Assembly: GCA_040226215.1 (NCBI GenBank)
Contig: JAVKFF010000182.1
Location: 1-33,963, forward strand
Length of the DNA: 33,963 bases
Direction of reading: 5' to 3'
Source: JAVKFF01 sp040226215
GTDB taxonomy: Bacteria; Pseudomonadota; Alphaproteobacteria; DSM-16000; Inquilinaceae
Part shown: positions 1 to 7,749 of the stretch, piece by piece
Numbering within the stretch: the stretch's first letter is position 1
How the letters are laid out: each line of letters opens with the position of its first letter
Program-made: the position numbers and the translations under genes
Notes under the pieces: model-generated
Databases searched by the model: none
Told to the model about the DNA's origin: nothing
The model's input: the letters and a program-made list of their open reading frames with translations, nothing else

Positions 1-134
1 GCGCCGTCGTCGAACATCTTGGAGGGATGGAAGTGCCGGTCGATCCAGGCGCGCACGGCGGTGTCGCTCTCCGGGGCGGGGCCGTAGTCCATGGTCTCGA
101 ACACCTCGGCGACGGATGGTTGGGCGGCGGTCAT
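1..134 (-). CDS. Aldehyde dehydrogenase family protein, N-terminal fragment
   Basis: Only the first 44 codons lie in the window; the gene runs off the left edge. The start is the ATG at 134-132 (minus strand). The N-terminus reads MTAAQPSVAEVFETMDYGPA and continues with ESDTAVRAWIDRH and a KMFDDGA stretch. The 'VFETMDYGPAPE...AW(L/I)..H...F.DGA' pattern is typical of the first residues of a group of proteobacterial NAD(P)-dependent aldehyde dehydrogenases, which oxidise aldehydes to acids. The catalytic Cys and Glu would be beyond the edge and cannot be checked. It lies 40 bp downstream of the vapC stop on the same strand, but the two genes look unrelated. The family call rests on the short N-terminal pattern only. 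Confidence 0.6.
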   Translation of the reverse strand, partial: MTAAQPSVAEVFETMDYGPAPESDTAVRAWIDRHFHPSKMFDDG

Positions 135-174
135 CGGATGGCCTCTCGTCGCGTGGACGCATATGCCTGCGGGC

Positions 175-543
175 TCAGGCCCACAGGATGGGAACCTGGT
201 AGCCGGAGAATACCCGGTCGCGGGTGACCAGCGTAAGGCCTTCCGTCATCGCCTGGGCGACCAGCAGCCGATCGAAGGGATCGCGATGGTGGTGGGGGAG
301 GGTACGGACCGCCTGAACGTGCTCATAGTCGATGGCGAGAAGCTCGAAGCCGCTATCGCGAACGCCGTCGCGGAAATCGGCGTCGAGGCGCAGTTTTCCG
401 AACGCCTGCTTGATCGCAATTTCCCAGGCCGAGACCAGGCTGACATGAACGGTCTCGGCCTCGCTGATAAGGGCGCTGGCGGCCTCGGACAGGTGGCGCG
501 CCTCGCGCCACCAGATGAAGACATGCGTGTCGAGGAGCAGCAT
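175..543 (-). CDS. vapC: VapC-type PIN domain toxin (type II toxin-antitoxin)
   Basis: A 122-residue PIN-fold protein, normal length for VapC. It is expected to be a Mg2+-dependent single-strand RNase that arrests translation unless bound by an antitoxin. Acidic active-site signatures are visible in order: LLLDTH near residue 5, SAWEIAIK near 40, RDPFDRLLVAQA near 94 and TRD near 109. The ATG at 543 starts in a TGATG overlap with the stop of an upstream ORF, the usual toxin-after-antitoxin coupling; a TTG one codon upstream is also possible. The WEIAIK and FDRLL motifs are those of the common proteobacterial VapC subgroup. What is odd is that the upstream ORF does not look like a Phd/YefM or VapB antitoxin. 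The toxin call is firm; whether it is a functional pair is not. Confidence 0.85.
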   Translation of the reverse strand: MLLLDTHVFIWWREARHLSEAASALISEAETVHVSLVSAWEIAIKQAFGKLRLDADFRDGVRDSGFELLAIDYEHVQAVRTLPHHHRDPFDRLLVAQAMTEGLTLVTRDRVFSGYQVPILWA

Positions 544-719
544 CAACGCCGCTCGTCATCGGGTTCCTCGCCGTCCTCGTCCGGGAAGACCGGCCTCTCG
601 TTGAAGCGATCCTCGAGATCCTTGGGCAACGGTCGAGGGTACCGCAAGGTCGTGGCGAAGACGGGCTGGAGATCCCTGTGTTGGGGATGTGTCAGTATTG
701 GGGGCGGGCGGGAGATCGT
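543..719 (-). pseudogene. ORF in the antitoxin position, start missing (possible degraded antitoxin)
   Basis: The frame ending at 543 overlaps the vapC start by one base, where an antitoxin is expected. The C-terminal part reads RYPRPLPKDLEDRF and then NERPVFPDEDGEEPDDERR, which is acidic and plausible as coding sequence. Upstream of about 720 the frame becomes Ser/Arg/Pro-rich and looks non-coding. Within the plausible part there is no ATG, GTG or TTG; the only ATG is far upstream at 866. I do not recognise a Phd, VapB or DUF2281 antitoxin in it. Either the 5' part has been lost, or a rare start codon is used, or the frame is not a gene. Confidence 0.3.
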
Positions 720-1047
720 GAGGTCCGAGGTCGTTTGAGACCGTGAGCCGGCTGCGCTCCCCGCCCGCGTACCGCTACCCGAACCTGAACAGTTGATAGC
801 GGCCGGGTCTGCGGTGCAACCTTGCGTGCTGCGCCGCGCACGGGACGACGGGGTTGTCAATCCCATCCAAGATCTGGCGTCGCCCGCGGCCTGGGCGGTG
901 GGAGACCAACGGCGGAGCCGATATCACCTGATTTTCGCGTACTTTGTCACGTCTCCGTGATCGGCGACGGCCGGGCTCGCCTTGGCTGGCTTGGAGATTA
1001 TTCTGAACGCTCGCTCGGAATGACCCGAAGAAGTGGGAGTGACCTCG
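720..1047. other. Intergenic region upstream of the solute-binding protein gene
   Basis: About 330 bases with no convincing gene. All frames are Arg/Pro/Ala-rich, do not match codon periodicity and carry no family motif. There is no tRNA-like cloverleaf. The downstream end has a clear ribosome-binding site (GGGAG at 1035-1039, eight bases before the ATG at 1048). An AT-richer stretch around 995-1010 could hold the promoter of the next gene, but no convincing -35/-10 pair stands out. Confidence 0.5.
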
Positions 1048-2631
1048 ATGACGCGCCGTTTTCCCCTTGCCGCCGTTTCCGCGATCGCCCTGATCGCTGC
1101 CACGTCGCTGCCGGGCGCCGCCCAGGCCGAGAGTTTCCGCTGGGCCGGACAGACCGACCCGTCGACCATGGACCCGCATGCGCGCAACATCGCGCCGGTG
1201 CTGAGCTTCCTGAACAACGTCTACGAAGGCCTGGTGCGCCGCGGCCCCGACATGGCGATCGAGCCTTCGCTGGCCACCTCCTGGGAGCCGCTGGAGGGTG
1301 AGGACGGCTGGCGCTTCCACCTGCGCCAGGGTGTCACCTATCACGACGGATCGGCCTTCACCGCCGACGACGTGCTGTTCTCCTACGAGCGGGCGACCGC
1401 CGCGCAATCGGACGTCAGCTCCTGGTTCGCGCCGGTGACAGGCGTGCGCGTGGTCGACGATCACACGATCGACTTCCTGACCACCGGCCCCAACCCGCTG
1501 TTCCCCAGCTCCATCGCCAATTTCCTGATCATGGACCGGGACTGGGCGGTGGCGAACGAGGCGACCGTGCCGGCCAGCGAGACGGAGAACGCCGCCACCC
1601 GCCAGGCCAACGGCACCGGCCCCTATCGCCTGGTGGAGCGCGCGCCCGACGTCTCGACCCGGCTCGAGGCGTTCGAGGACTGGTGGGACGACGACCGCGG
1701 CAACGTGACGGAGGCGGAGTTTGTGCCGATCACCTCGGCCGCCACCGCGGTCGCCGCGCTGATTTCCGGCGAGATCGACTTCTACGAGCCGATCCCCCTG
1801 CAGGACGCGCCGCGCGTCGAGGCGTCGCCCGACCTCACCCTGCACAGCGGCGTGGAATCCCGCATCATCTTCTTCGGCTTCGAGATGGAAGCCGACCAGC
1901 TGCGCTTCTCCTCCGTGGAGGGCAATCCCTTCCAGGACGTGCGGGTGCGCGAAGCGGTCTACCGGGCGATCAACAACGACGCCATCATCCAGACCATCAT
2001 GCGCGGCAATGCCGAGCCGGCGGCCCTGCTGATCAACTCCGCGGCCTCGGGCTACAACGCCGCGCTGGACGAGCGGCTCGCCCACGATCCCGAGCGCGCC
2101 CGGGAACTGCTCGCCGAGGCCGGCTACCCGGACGGCTTCGACTTCCTGCTGCGCTGCACGAACGACCGCTATATCAACGACGAGTCTGTGTGCACCGCCG
2201 TCGTCGGCATGCTGGAGCAGGTCGGTCTCGAGCCGGAGCTGGTCGCCGAGCCGGTCAGCCAGTACTTCGCCAACCTTCGCGAGGAACAGTTCGACATGTT
2301 CCTGCTCGGCTGGTCGCCCGGCACGTTCGATGCCGAGCACCCGCTGCGCTTCCTGGTGCACACGCCGAACGACGAGCTGCGCATGGGCTCGTGGAATTTC
2401 GGCGGCTATTCGAACCCCCGCATCGACGAGCTGATGCAGCCGATCCTGACCACCATCGATCCCGTCGAGCGCCAGGCGCTGATCGACGAGACGCATCGGA
2501 TCATCCTGGAGGACATCCCCTACGTGCCGCTCTACGTGCAGCCGCTGGTCTGGGCGAGCCAGGCCGATATCGACGTGGTGCAGCGCGCGGACAACTTCTT
2601 CCTGCTGCGCTGGGTCGAAGTCGGCGGCTAG
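1048..2631 (+). CDS. ABC transporter substrate-binding protein, family 5 (peptide/nickel/opine type)
   Basis: A 527-residue periplasmic binding protein of the DppA/OppA/NikA cluster, which delivers oligopeptides, nickel chelates or other solutes to an inner-membrane ABC permease. Residues 1-27 form a Sec signal peptide (basic MTRR, hydrophobic core, AQA cleavage motif before ESFRW). The mature part has the family pattern: 'TDPSTMDPHA' near the start, 'VYEGLVRRGPD', 'LRQGVTYHDGSAFTADDVLFSYERA' split over the first lobe, 'NGTGPYRLVE', and 'DVRVREAVYRAIN' in the second lobe. The ATG at 1048 is preferred over an in-frame GTG at 1033 because GGGAG sits correctly before it. No permease or ATPase genes are adjacent, so it is an orphan binding protein; it may serve a transporter encoded elsewhere. 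The substrate cannot be predicted. Confidence 0.9.
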   Translation: MTRRFPLAAVSAIALIAATSLPGAAQAESFRWAGQTDPSTMDPHARNIAPVLSFLNNVYEGLVRRGPDMAIEPSLATSWEPLEGEDGWRFHLRQGVTYHDGSAFTADDVLFSYERATAAQSDVSSWFAPVTGVRVVDDHTIDFLTTGPNPLFPSSIANFLIMDRDWAVANEATVPASETENAATRQANGTGPYRLVERAPDVSTRLEAFEDWWDDDRGNVTEAEFVPITSAATAVAALISGEIDFYEPIPLQDAPRVEASPDLTLHSGVESRIIFFGFEMEADQLRFSSVEGNPFQDVRVREAVYRAINNDAIIQTIMRGNAEPAALLINSAASGYNAALDERLAHDPERARELLAEAGYPDGFDFLLRCTNDRYINDESVCTAVVGMLEQVGLEPELVAEPVSQYFANLREEQFDMFLLGWSPGTFDAEHPLRFLVHTPNDELRMGSWNFGGYSNPRIDELMQPILTTIDPVERQALIDETHRIILEDIPYVPLYVQPLVWASQADIDVVQRADNFFLLRWVEVGG

Positions 2632-2678
2632 GGCAGATTGCGACCGAGTGGACCCATTCGGCCGCAAGAAATCTGCCC
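2631..2678 (+). terminator. Imperfect hairpin directly after the binding-protein stop
   Basis: GGGCAGATT (2631-2639) pairs perfectly with AATCTGCCC (2670-2678). An inner, imperfect stem pairs GCGACCGAGTG with CATTCGGCCGC around a short loop. The stem begins at the last base of the stop codon. No T-run follows, so it is a terminator or RNA-stabilising hairpin by position rather than by a canonical Rho-independent signature. Confidence 0.55.
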
Positions 2679-2694
2679 GATTCTCAATATCCTA

Positions 2695-2732
2695 GAGCAT
2701 CTTGTCTGCGCCCGTTAGGGCACAGGATGCTC
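2695..2732. repeat. Palindromic GAGCATC...GATGCTC element between convergent genes
   Basis: GAGCATC (2695-2701) is inverted as GATGCTC (2726-2732). The inner arms TTGT..GCCC and GGGCACA extend the stem with small bulges around a GTTA loop. It sits between the convergent binding-protein gene and lpxI and could terminate both. The AGAGC/GCTC termini resemble those of the element at 19681-19745, so both may belong to one dispersed family of alphaproteobacterial intergenic palindromes. Confidence 0.55.
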
Positions 2733-2741
2733 CAGGGCAGC

Positions 2742-3677
2742 TCAACGATCCGGCGCCTCCTGCGCCCCAACGGGCGCGGACGAGACGTCCTCGGCCGCTG
2801 ATTTCCGACGCCGGGCCGGCGCGGTTTCCGTCGTCCGCCCCTCGGTTGCCGGCCAGCGGCCGGCGACGTCCAGGACCTCGACGAAGAGACCTGCCGCGTC
2901 CGCGGCCCGGGCGACGGCGGCCGGATCGATGATCACCGTGCTGTCGGCGGCGACAATGATGCCCGCGAGACCCGACCGGGCGGCGGCCTCGACCGTCAGC
3001 GTCCCGATGGTCGGCGGGTCCAGGCGCAGATCCTGTTGCGGCTTGGGCAGCTTGACCAGGACACCGCCCGCGGCCTCGGGGCCCAATCCGGCCAGCATGG
3101 CGTCGGTGTGGCTCTCGTTCTCGCGGCCGACGACGGTGCCGCCGGCGACGACCACCGCCTGCCCCCGATCGGCCCGGCCATGCGCCAGGGCGGCGTCCAG
3201 TCCAAGCGCCACGTCAGCGGCCAAGGCGGCGGGCATGCCGTGCCGTCCGACAGGTCCCGCCGGTCGGGCGAGTTCGGGACAGATCTCCAGCGGCCCCATC
3301 AGTTCCAGCCCGTGACCTTGGAATGCCTTTGCGACGGCGTCGAGGAGCTGGGCATCGCCCATGCGCCAGAAGGGCGTGGCGATGACGAAGCGCAGCCCGC
3401 GCCAATCGGGCCACAGGGACCGAAGCCTGGGCCGTATGACCTTGCCGCTCATGCAGAACCGCTTGACGCCCCAGCGATGGAACAGCCTGACGATCTTGCC
3501 GGGCTGGCCGATCCGCGCCCAGACATGGTCGACCGTGGCCACGGTGGCCGGATCGCACTGTCCCGACATGGCAACGGCGCGAACCGTCCGCCCCTGGGAC
3601 TGCAGCTTGTCGATGATGGTTCGGGGAAGCGCGCCGGCGCCGGCGATGATGCCGACCGGGCTGTCGTCGACCTGCAG
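2742..3677 (-). CDS. lpxI: LpxI-type UDP-2,3-diacylglucosamine pyrophosphatase, unusual start
   Basis: LpxI hydrolyses UDP-2,3-diacylglucosamine to lipid X in lipid A synthesis and replaces LpxH in many alphaproteobacteria. Visible landmarks are the N-terminal PVGIIAGAGALPR, then 'WARIGQPGKIVRLFHRWGVKRFCMSGKV', 'RPRLRSLWPDW', 'ELARPAGPVGRHG', 'GQAVVVAGGTVVGRENESHTDAMLA', 'GGVLVKLPKPQQDLRLDPPTIG' and 'AGIIVAADSTVIID', covering both halves of the family in order. The first ATG (3569) would delete the conserved GIIAGAGALPR segment. In frame upstream there is only a CTG (3677), preceded by GGGAGG at good spacing, and a TGA two codons further up (3683-3681). I therefore annotate a CTG start, giving 311 residues including a charged C-terminal tail of about 35 residues. 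It lies 38 bp after lpxA and is probably co-transcribed with it. The family call is strong; the start codon is an inference. Confidence 0.82.
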   Translation of the reverse strand: MQVDDSPVGIIAGAGALPRTIIDKLQSQGRTVRAVAMSGQCDPATVATVDHVWARIGQPGKIVRLFHRWGVKRFCMSGKVIRPRLRSLWPDWRGLRFVIATPFWRMGDAQLLDAVAKAFQGHGLELMGPLEICPELARPAGPVGRHGMPAALAADVALGLDAALAHGRADRGQAVVVAGGTVVGRENESHTDAMLAGLGPEAAGGVLVKLPKPQQDLRLDPPTIGTLTVEAAARSGLAGIIVAADSTVIIDPAAVARAADAAGLFVEVLDVAGRWPATEGRTTETAPARRRKSAAEDVSSAPVGAQEAPDR

Positions 3678-3715
3678 CGCTCAGATCCTCCCGCCGCTTG
3701 ACGTGGCCATCGCCG

Positions 3716-4582
3716 TCAGTCGTCGCTACCCGTTTGCGCCCCCAGCAGTGCGCGGTCGCGCGGGGAATCGATGAAGGCGAGGATCTCATCGACGACGGGC
3801 GACCCCGACAGCTCCGCCCGCGCCTCGACCAAGGCCTCCGCGAAGGGCCGGTTGCCAAGAAAGAGCGCGCGGTAGAGACGCTGTCCCTGCCTGATGGCTT
3901 CCCTCGCCACCCCCTGACGCTTGAGGCCGACGATGTTGATGCCGGCAAGCCGACCCAGATGCTGGCCCGTCGCACCGAAGGGGATGACGTCGTAGCGGAT
4001 CGGATTCATCCCGCCGATATAGGCGCCGCGGCCGATCCGGCAGAACTGCTGGATGGCCGTGAGGCCGCCGATGAAGACCTGCTCGCCGACACGGACATGC
4101 CCGCCGAGCGTCACGTGGTTGGCGAAGATCGCCCTGGCGCCGATCTGGCAATCATGGGCGATATGGACGCCGGCCATGAAGTACCCGAAGTCACCGACCC
4201 GGGTGACGCCGCCGCCATGGGCGGTGCCGATGTCCATGTTGGCGTATTCGCGGATCACGCAGTCCCGGCCGATCTCCAAGGCCGTCGGCTCGCCCTTGTA
4301 CTTCAGATCCTGCGGCGGCAGCCCCAGCGAGGCGTGCGGGAAGACGCGTGTGCGCGCGCCGATCCTGGTGCGCCCGCGCAGCACCACATGGCTGTCGACC
4401 GTGACGTCGTCGCCGATCTCCACTTCCGGCCCGACCGTGGTGAACGGACCGATGGTCACCCCGACGCCGATGCGGGCCTTGGGGTCGACGACGGCCAGCG
4501 GGCTGATGGAACAGGCCCTGGAGCCCTCGCCGGGCGACTCTGGCTCGGACGACACTGGCATTGCTTTCAAAGACATATCCAT
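3716..4582 (-). CDS. lpxA: LpxA-like UDP-N-acetylglucosamine O-acyltransferase
   Basis: A 288-residue left-handed beta-helix acyltransferase; LpxA adds the first 3-hydroxyacyl chain from acyl-ACP to UDP-GlcNAc. Hexapeptide repeats run from about residue 28 to 200 (IGVGVTIGPF, VGPEVEIGDDV and so on). The catalytic His is in VHIAHDCQIG (His143, equivalent to E. coli His125). 'QDLKYKGEPTALEIG', 'GGLTAIQQFCRIG' and 'GINIVGLKRQGVAREAI' are LpxA hallmarks that exclude LpxD or a generic hexapeptide transferase. Two usually conserved stretches differ: the IRE..VTIHRGT segment is IREYANMDIGT, and the GGCSGVAQDVPPY segment is GGMNPIRYDVIPF. The N-terminus is extended by about 20 residues; the ATG at 4561 is an alternative start. 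lpxD, fabZ and lpxB are not adjacent, unlike the usual cluster. Confidence 0.87.
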   Translation of the reverse strand: MDMSLKAMPVSSEPESPGEGSRACSISPLAVVDPKARIGVGVTIGPFTTVGPEVEIGDDVTVDSHVVLRGRTRIGARTRVFPHASLGLPPQDLKYKGEPTALEIGRDCVIREYANMDIGTAHGGGVTRVGDFGYFMAGVHIAHDCQIGARAIFANHVTLGGHVRVGEQVFIGGLTAIQQFCRIGRGAYIGGMNPIRYDVIPFGATGQHLGRLAGINIVGLKRQGVAREAIRQGQRLYRALFLGNRPFAEALVEARAELSGSPVVDEILAFIDSPRDRALLGAQTGSDD

Positions 4583-4809
4583 GATCGGCGGACCATAGCG
4601 GATGCGCCGATTCCTGGCGAGTGCGCGCGCTCACGCCCCGAAACACATATTCTTAACGATTGTTGCGGCGCCGGACGCCCGGCATGTCGGCCGTCGCGGG
4701 CGCAGCAGCCCTACGCGATCGCGGGGTGACAGGCGGTCGAGCCATGCGATAGAACCCGCCGCTACGGCCAGCGCGCCGAAGGCGGGGCAATCTCACAGAG
4801 CGACCGGAC
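4583..4809. promoter_or_regulatory. Divergent lpxA / valS intergenic region
   Basis: About 230 bases that must hold the promoters of lpxA (minus) and valS (plus). An AT-rich patch around 4640-4665 (ACATATTCTTAACGATTG) is the most likely promoter core in an otherwise very GC-rich stretch. I could not assign a convincing -35/-10 pair to either direction, and saw no tRNA, T-box-like leader or ORF with family motifs. Confidence 0.35.
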
Positions 4810-7332
4810 ATGTCGACGATCAAGGTTTTGGACGACAAGAACTACGACCACGAGGCCGTCGAGGCCGAGTGCCGCGATTTGTGGGACGAGACGCGAATCT
4901 ACGAATTCGATCCCCAGAGCGGCAAGCCGGTCTTCTCCATCGACACGCCGCCGCCCTACGTCTCCGCCGCGCACCTGCATGTCGGCCACGCCATGTCCTA
5001 CAGCCAGGCGGAGTTCATCGTCCGCCAGCGGCGCATGGCCGGCTACGAGGTCTTCTACCCCATGGGGTTCGACGACAACGGCCTGCCGACGGAGCGCTAT
5101 GTCGAGCAGACCTACAAGGTCGACAAGAAGACGATAAGCCGCGCCGATTTCCGCCAGCTCTGCATCGACGAGACGGCCAAGGGCGCGGTGACATACGAGG
5201 CCATGTGGCGGGCGCTGGGCCTGTCGGTCGACTGGCGACTGCGCTACTCCACCATCGACGACCATTGCCGGCACACCGCCCAGGCCTCCTTCCTCGACCT
5301 CTACAAGAAGAACCTGATCTACCGCGCCAACGAGCCGGTCCTGTGGGACACCAAGTACGAGACCGCGCTGGCCCAGGCCGATCTCGAGACGCTGGAGCGC
5401 AAGGGCAAGCTCTACGACATCCGCTTCTCGGCCCCCGACGGCACGCCGCTGGTGATCTCGACCACCCGGCCGGAACTGATCCCGGCCTGCGTCGCCCTCT
5501 ATTTCAACCCGGAGGATGGCCGCTACGCCCATCTCGCGGGCGGCGAGGCGATCGTGCCGCTGACCGGCCACGCGGTACCGATCAAGACGTCGGCGGAGGT
5601 GAAGACCGATTTCGGTACCGGGCTGATGATGGTCTGCACCTTCGGCGACGGCGAAGACGTGCGGAAGTGGAAGGAGGACAAGCTCGACACAAGGCTGGTC
5701 ATCAACCAGGACGGCAAGCTGAACGACCTCGCCGGCAAGTATGCCGGCCTCGACGTCCAGACCGCGCGCGGCCAGATCGCCAAGGACCTGCGCGAGGCCG
5801 GCCTCGTGGAGGACGAGCGGAACGTCGAGCAGGCGGTGTCGGTGGGCGAGCGCTCCGGCGTGCCGGTCGAATTCGCCATGGCGCCGCAATGGTTCGTCAG
5901 CCTGCTCGACAAGAAGCAGGAACTGCTGGCGCGCGGCGCCGAGCTCGGCTGGTTCCCGGACTGGATGAAGGCCCGCCTCGACCACTGGATCGAAGGGCTG
6001 AAATACGACTGGAACATCTCACGCCAGCGCTTCTACGGCGTGCCCTTCCCGCTCTGGTATGTGGAGGAGACGGGCGACGTCATCCTGGCCGATCCCGAGC
6101 AGCTGCCGGTCGACCCGACCGAGGACGCACCGCCCCAATGGGCGCGGGAGAAGTACAAGGGCATGACCATCACCGGCGAGGCCGACGTGATGGAGACCTG
6201 GTTCACCTCCTCGATGACCCCGCTGATCAACGCCAACTGGGTGGGCACGCCTGGGCGCATCGGCACCATGGACGTCTACCCGATGTCGGTGCGCGTGCAG
6301 GCCTTCGAGATCATCCGCACCTGGCTGTTCTACACGCTGGTGAAGTCCCACTTCCACACCGGCTCGCTGCCCTGGAAGGAGGTCATGATCTCCGGCTGGG
6401 GGCTGAACGAGCAGGGCAAGAAGATCTCCAAGCGGGACCTGGAGAAGTTCACCGACCAGGACGGCTACAACCGCTACGACCCCTATTCGCTGGTCCGCCG
6501 CTTCGGCGCCGACGCGGTGCGCTACTGGGCGGCGGGCAGCCATCTGGGCAACGATCTCAGGTTCCACGAGAAGGACGTGAAGGCGGGCCGCAAGATCGTC
6601 GTCAAGCTGTGGAACGTCGCTCGGCTCGCCACCATGCATCTGGAGGGCTTCGATCCCTCCGCACCGCGCCCGCCGGTGGCGGAGCGGACGATCGAGGACC
6701 GCTGGGTGCTGGTCGAGCTCAACCGCCTCGTCGAGACGCTGACCCGCGGCTTCGAGACCTACGACTACGCCATCGGCCGGGAGGCGCTGGAGCGCTTCTT
6801 CTGGCGGGTCTACTGCGACAACTATGTCGAGCTGATCAAGGACCGCTTCTGGACGCCCGAGCGGCATTCGGACGCGAGCCGCCTGTCCGCCCAGGCCACG
6901 CTCTACGAGAGCCTGCGCACGCTGACCGCCCTGTTCGCGCCCTACCTGCCCTTCATCACCGAGGCGCTGTTCCAGCGCATCTTCAAGCCGCTGGAGGGCG
7001 GCGTGTCGATCCACGTCTCCGACTGGCCGGCACCGCAGGCGGACGTCGTCGACGACGGCGCCAGCGAGGCCATGGACCTGGTGCTCGGCATCCTTGCCGG
7101 CGTGCGCTTCCTGCGCTCGGAGGCCAAGGTCTCCCAGACCCGCCGCCTCGACACGCTGACCGTGGAGTGTCCTGACGACGCCACCCGCGCCCGCGTCGAG
7201 GCGCTGGCGACCTCCCTGCTCGCCGCCACCCACGCCGCCCGCCTGGAGTTCGGCTCCGGCGAGACCGACACCCCGATCGACGGCATCCGCGTCGCCATCA
7301 CCGTGGCGGAACAGGAGGAGGCGGCGGAGTAG
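4810..7332 (+). CDS. valS: Valyl-tRNA synthetase, archaeal/rickettsial type
   Basis: A class I synthetase of 840 residues that charges tRNA-Val and edits mischarged Thr. The Rossmann core begins FSIDTPPPYV with the HIGH-type motif HVGH at 57-60. It continues with YPMGFDDNGLPTER, which follows the archaeal/Rickettsia ValRS pattern rather than the bacterial MPGTDHAG pattern. The CP1 editing domain is recognisable by STTRPELIPACVAL and FGTGLMMVCTFGDGEDV. The second signature is KISKR (538-542) instead of KMSKS. The ValRS-like segment RFGADAVRYWAAGSHLG and the anticodon-binding helical domain follow. The tail is short (…EQEEAAE), without the long C-terminal coiled coil of bacterial ValRS. IleRS is less likely given the PACVAL editing motif and length. 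An IS remnant begins directly after the stop. Confidence 0.88.
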   Translation: MSTIKVLDDKNYDHEAVEAECRDLWDETRIYEFDPQSGKPVFSIDTPPPYVSAAHLHVGHAMSYSQAEFIVRQRRMAGYEVFYPMGFDDNGLPTERYVEQTYKVDKKTISRADFRQLCIDETAKGAVTYEAMWRALGLSVDWRLRYSTIDDHCRHTAQASFLDLYKKNLIYRANEPVLWDTKYETALAQADLETLERKGKLYDIRFSAPDGTPLVISTTRPELIPACVALYFNPEDGRYAHLAGGEAIVPLTGHAVPIKTSAEVKTDFGTGLMMVCTFGDGEDVRKWKEDKLDTRLVINQDGKLNDLAGKYAGLDVQTARGQIAKDLREAGLVEDERNVEQAVSVGERSGVPVEFAMAPQWFVSLLDKKQELLARGAELGWFPDWMKARLDHWIEGLKYDWNISRQRFYGVPFPLWYVEETGDVILADPEQLPVDPTEDAPPQWAREKYKGMTITGEADVMETWFTSSMTPLINANWVGTPGRIGTMDVYPMSVRVQAFEIIRTWLFYTLVKSHFHTGSLPWKEVMISGWGLNEQGKKISKRDLEKFTDQDGYNRYDPYSLVRRFGADAVRYWAAGSHLGNDLRFHEKDVKAGRKIVVKLWNVARLATMHLEGFDPSAPRPPVAERTIEDRWVLVELNRLVETLTRGFETYDYAIGREALERFFWRVYCDNYVELIKDRFWTPERHSDASRLSAQATLYESLRTLTALFAPYLPFITEALFQRIFKPLEGGVSIHVSDWPAPQADVVDDGASEAMDLVLGILAGVRFLRSEAKVSQTRRLDTLTVECPDDATRARVEALATSLLAATHAARLEFGSGETDTPIDGIRVAITVAEQEEAAE

Positions 7333-7333
7333 G

Positions 7334-7657
7334 GTCGAGCTGGTTTCAACCGACGAACTGACGGTCTATGACTTACTGGACGGTGAGGACTTCAAGAACG
7401 TGGCGGACAAGCACCGCGCGAAGGAGTGGACACTGCACGACTACCCGACGGATGTGGTGCATCACGTCAACACTGTCGGGGGCTCCTGGAAGCTGTTCAA
7501 GAACCCCATCCGCTCGACGCACATTCATGTTTCGCGGAAGTACATCGACTGCTATCTGAATGAGGTCACGTTCCGCTCGAACCATCGACAGATGCAGAAT
7601 GCGATGTTTGATCTGCTGATCGGGGCGATTTATCCGTTGCTCCGATCAATCGGTTAA
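7334..7657 (+). pseudogene. IS1595/ISXO2-type transposase, C-terminal remnant
   Basis: About 107 codons with the pattern of the end of an IS1595-family DDE transposase: LVSTDELTVYDLL (second catalytic Asp region), 'DKHRAKEW', 'HHVNTVGGSWKLFK' (usually HTN.IEG.WS.LK), 'HIHVSRKYIDCYLNEVTFRSNHR'. The N-terminal zinc ribbon and first catalytic Asp are absent, and the frame starts immediately after the valS stop. A GTG at 7400 is the first normal start, too late to make a complete enzyme. The position where Glu is expected is Gly (VGG). It is therefore a decayed fragment marking an insertion next to valS. I saw no intact terminal inverted repeats. Confidence 0.72.
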
Positions 7658-7749
7658 ACGCAGCTCGGTCGCCGATGACGCCGTGCGCCTCTTCCTGGCG
7701 GACAAACTCCTCAGCTTGTCGTGATGTAACGCATCCATCAGCGTCAATA

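Noticed and set aside
775..2667. A 630-codon open frame antisense to the solute-binding protein gene
   Set aside because: It mirrors the real gene's codon periodicity in GC-rich DNA, has no family motif and is His/Arg/Gly-rich; the plus-strand gene has signal peptide and domain evidence.
7333..7749. tRNA or attachment site at the valS-insert junction
   Set aside because: No cloverleaf or duplicated att-like direct repeat was found at the two ends of the AT-rich insert by eye.
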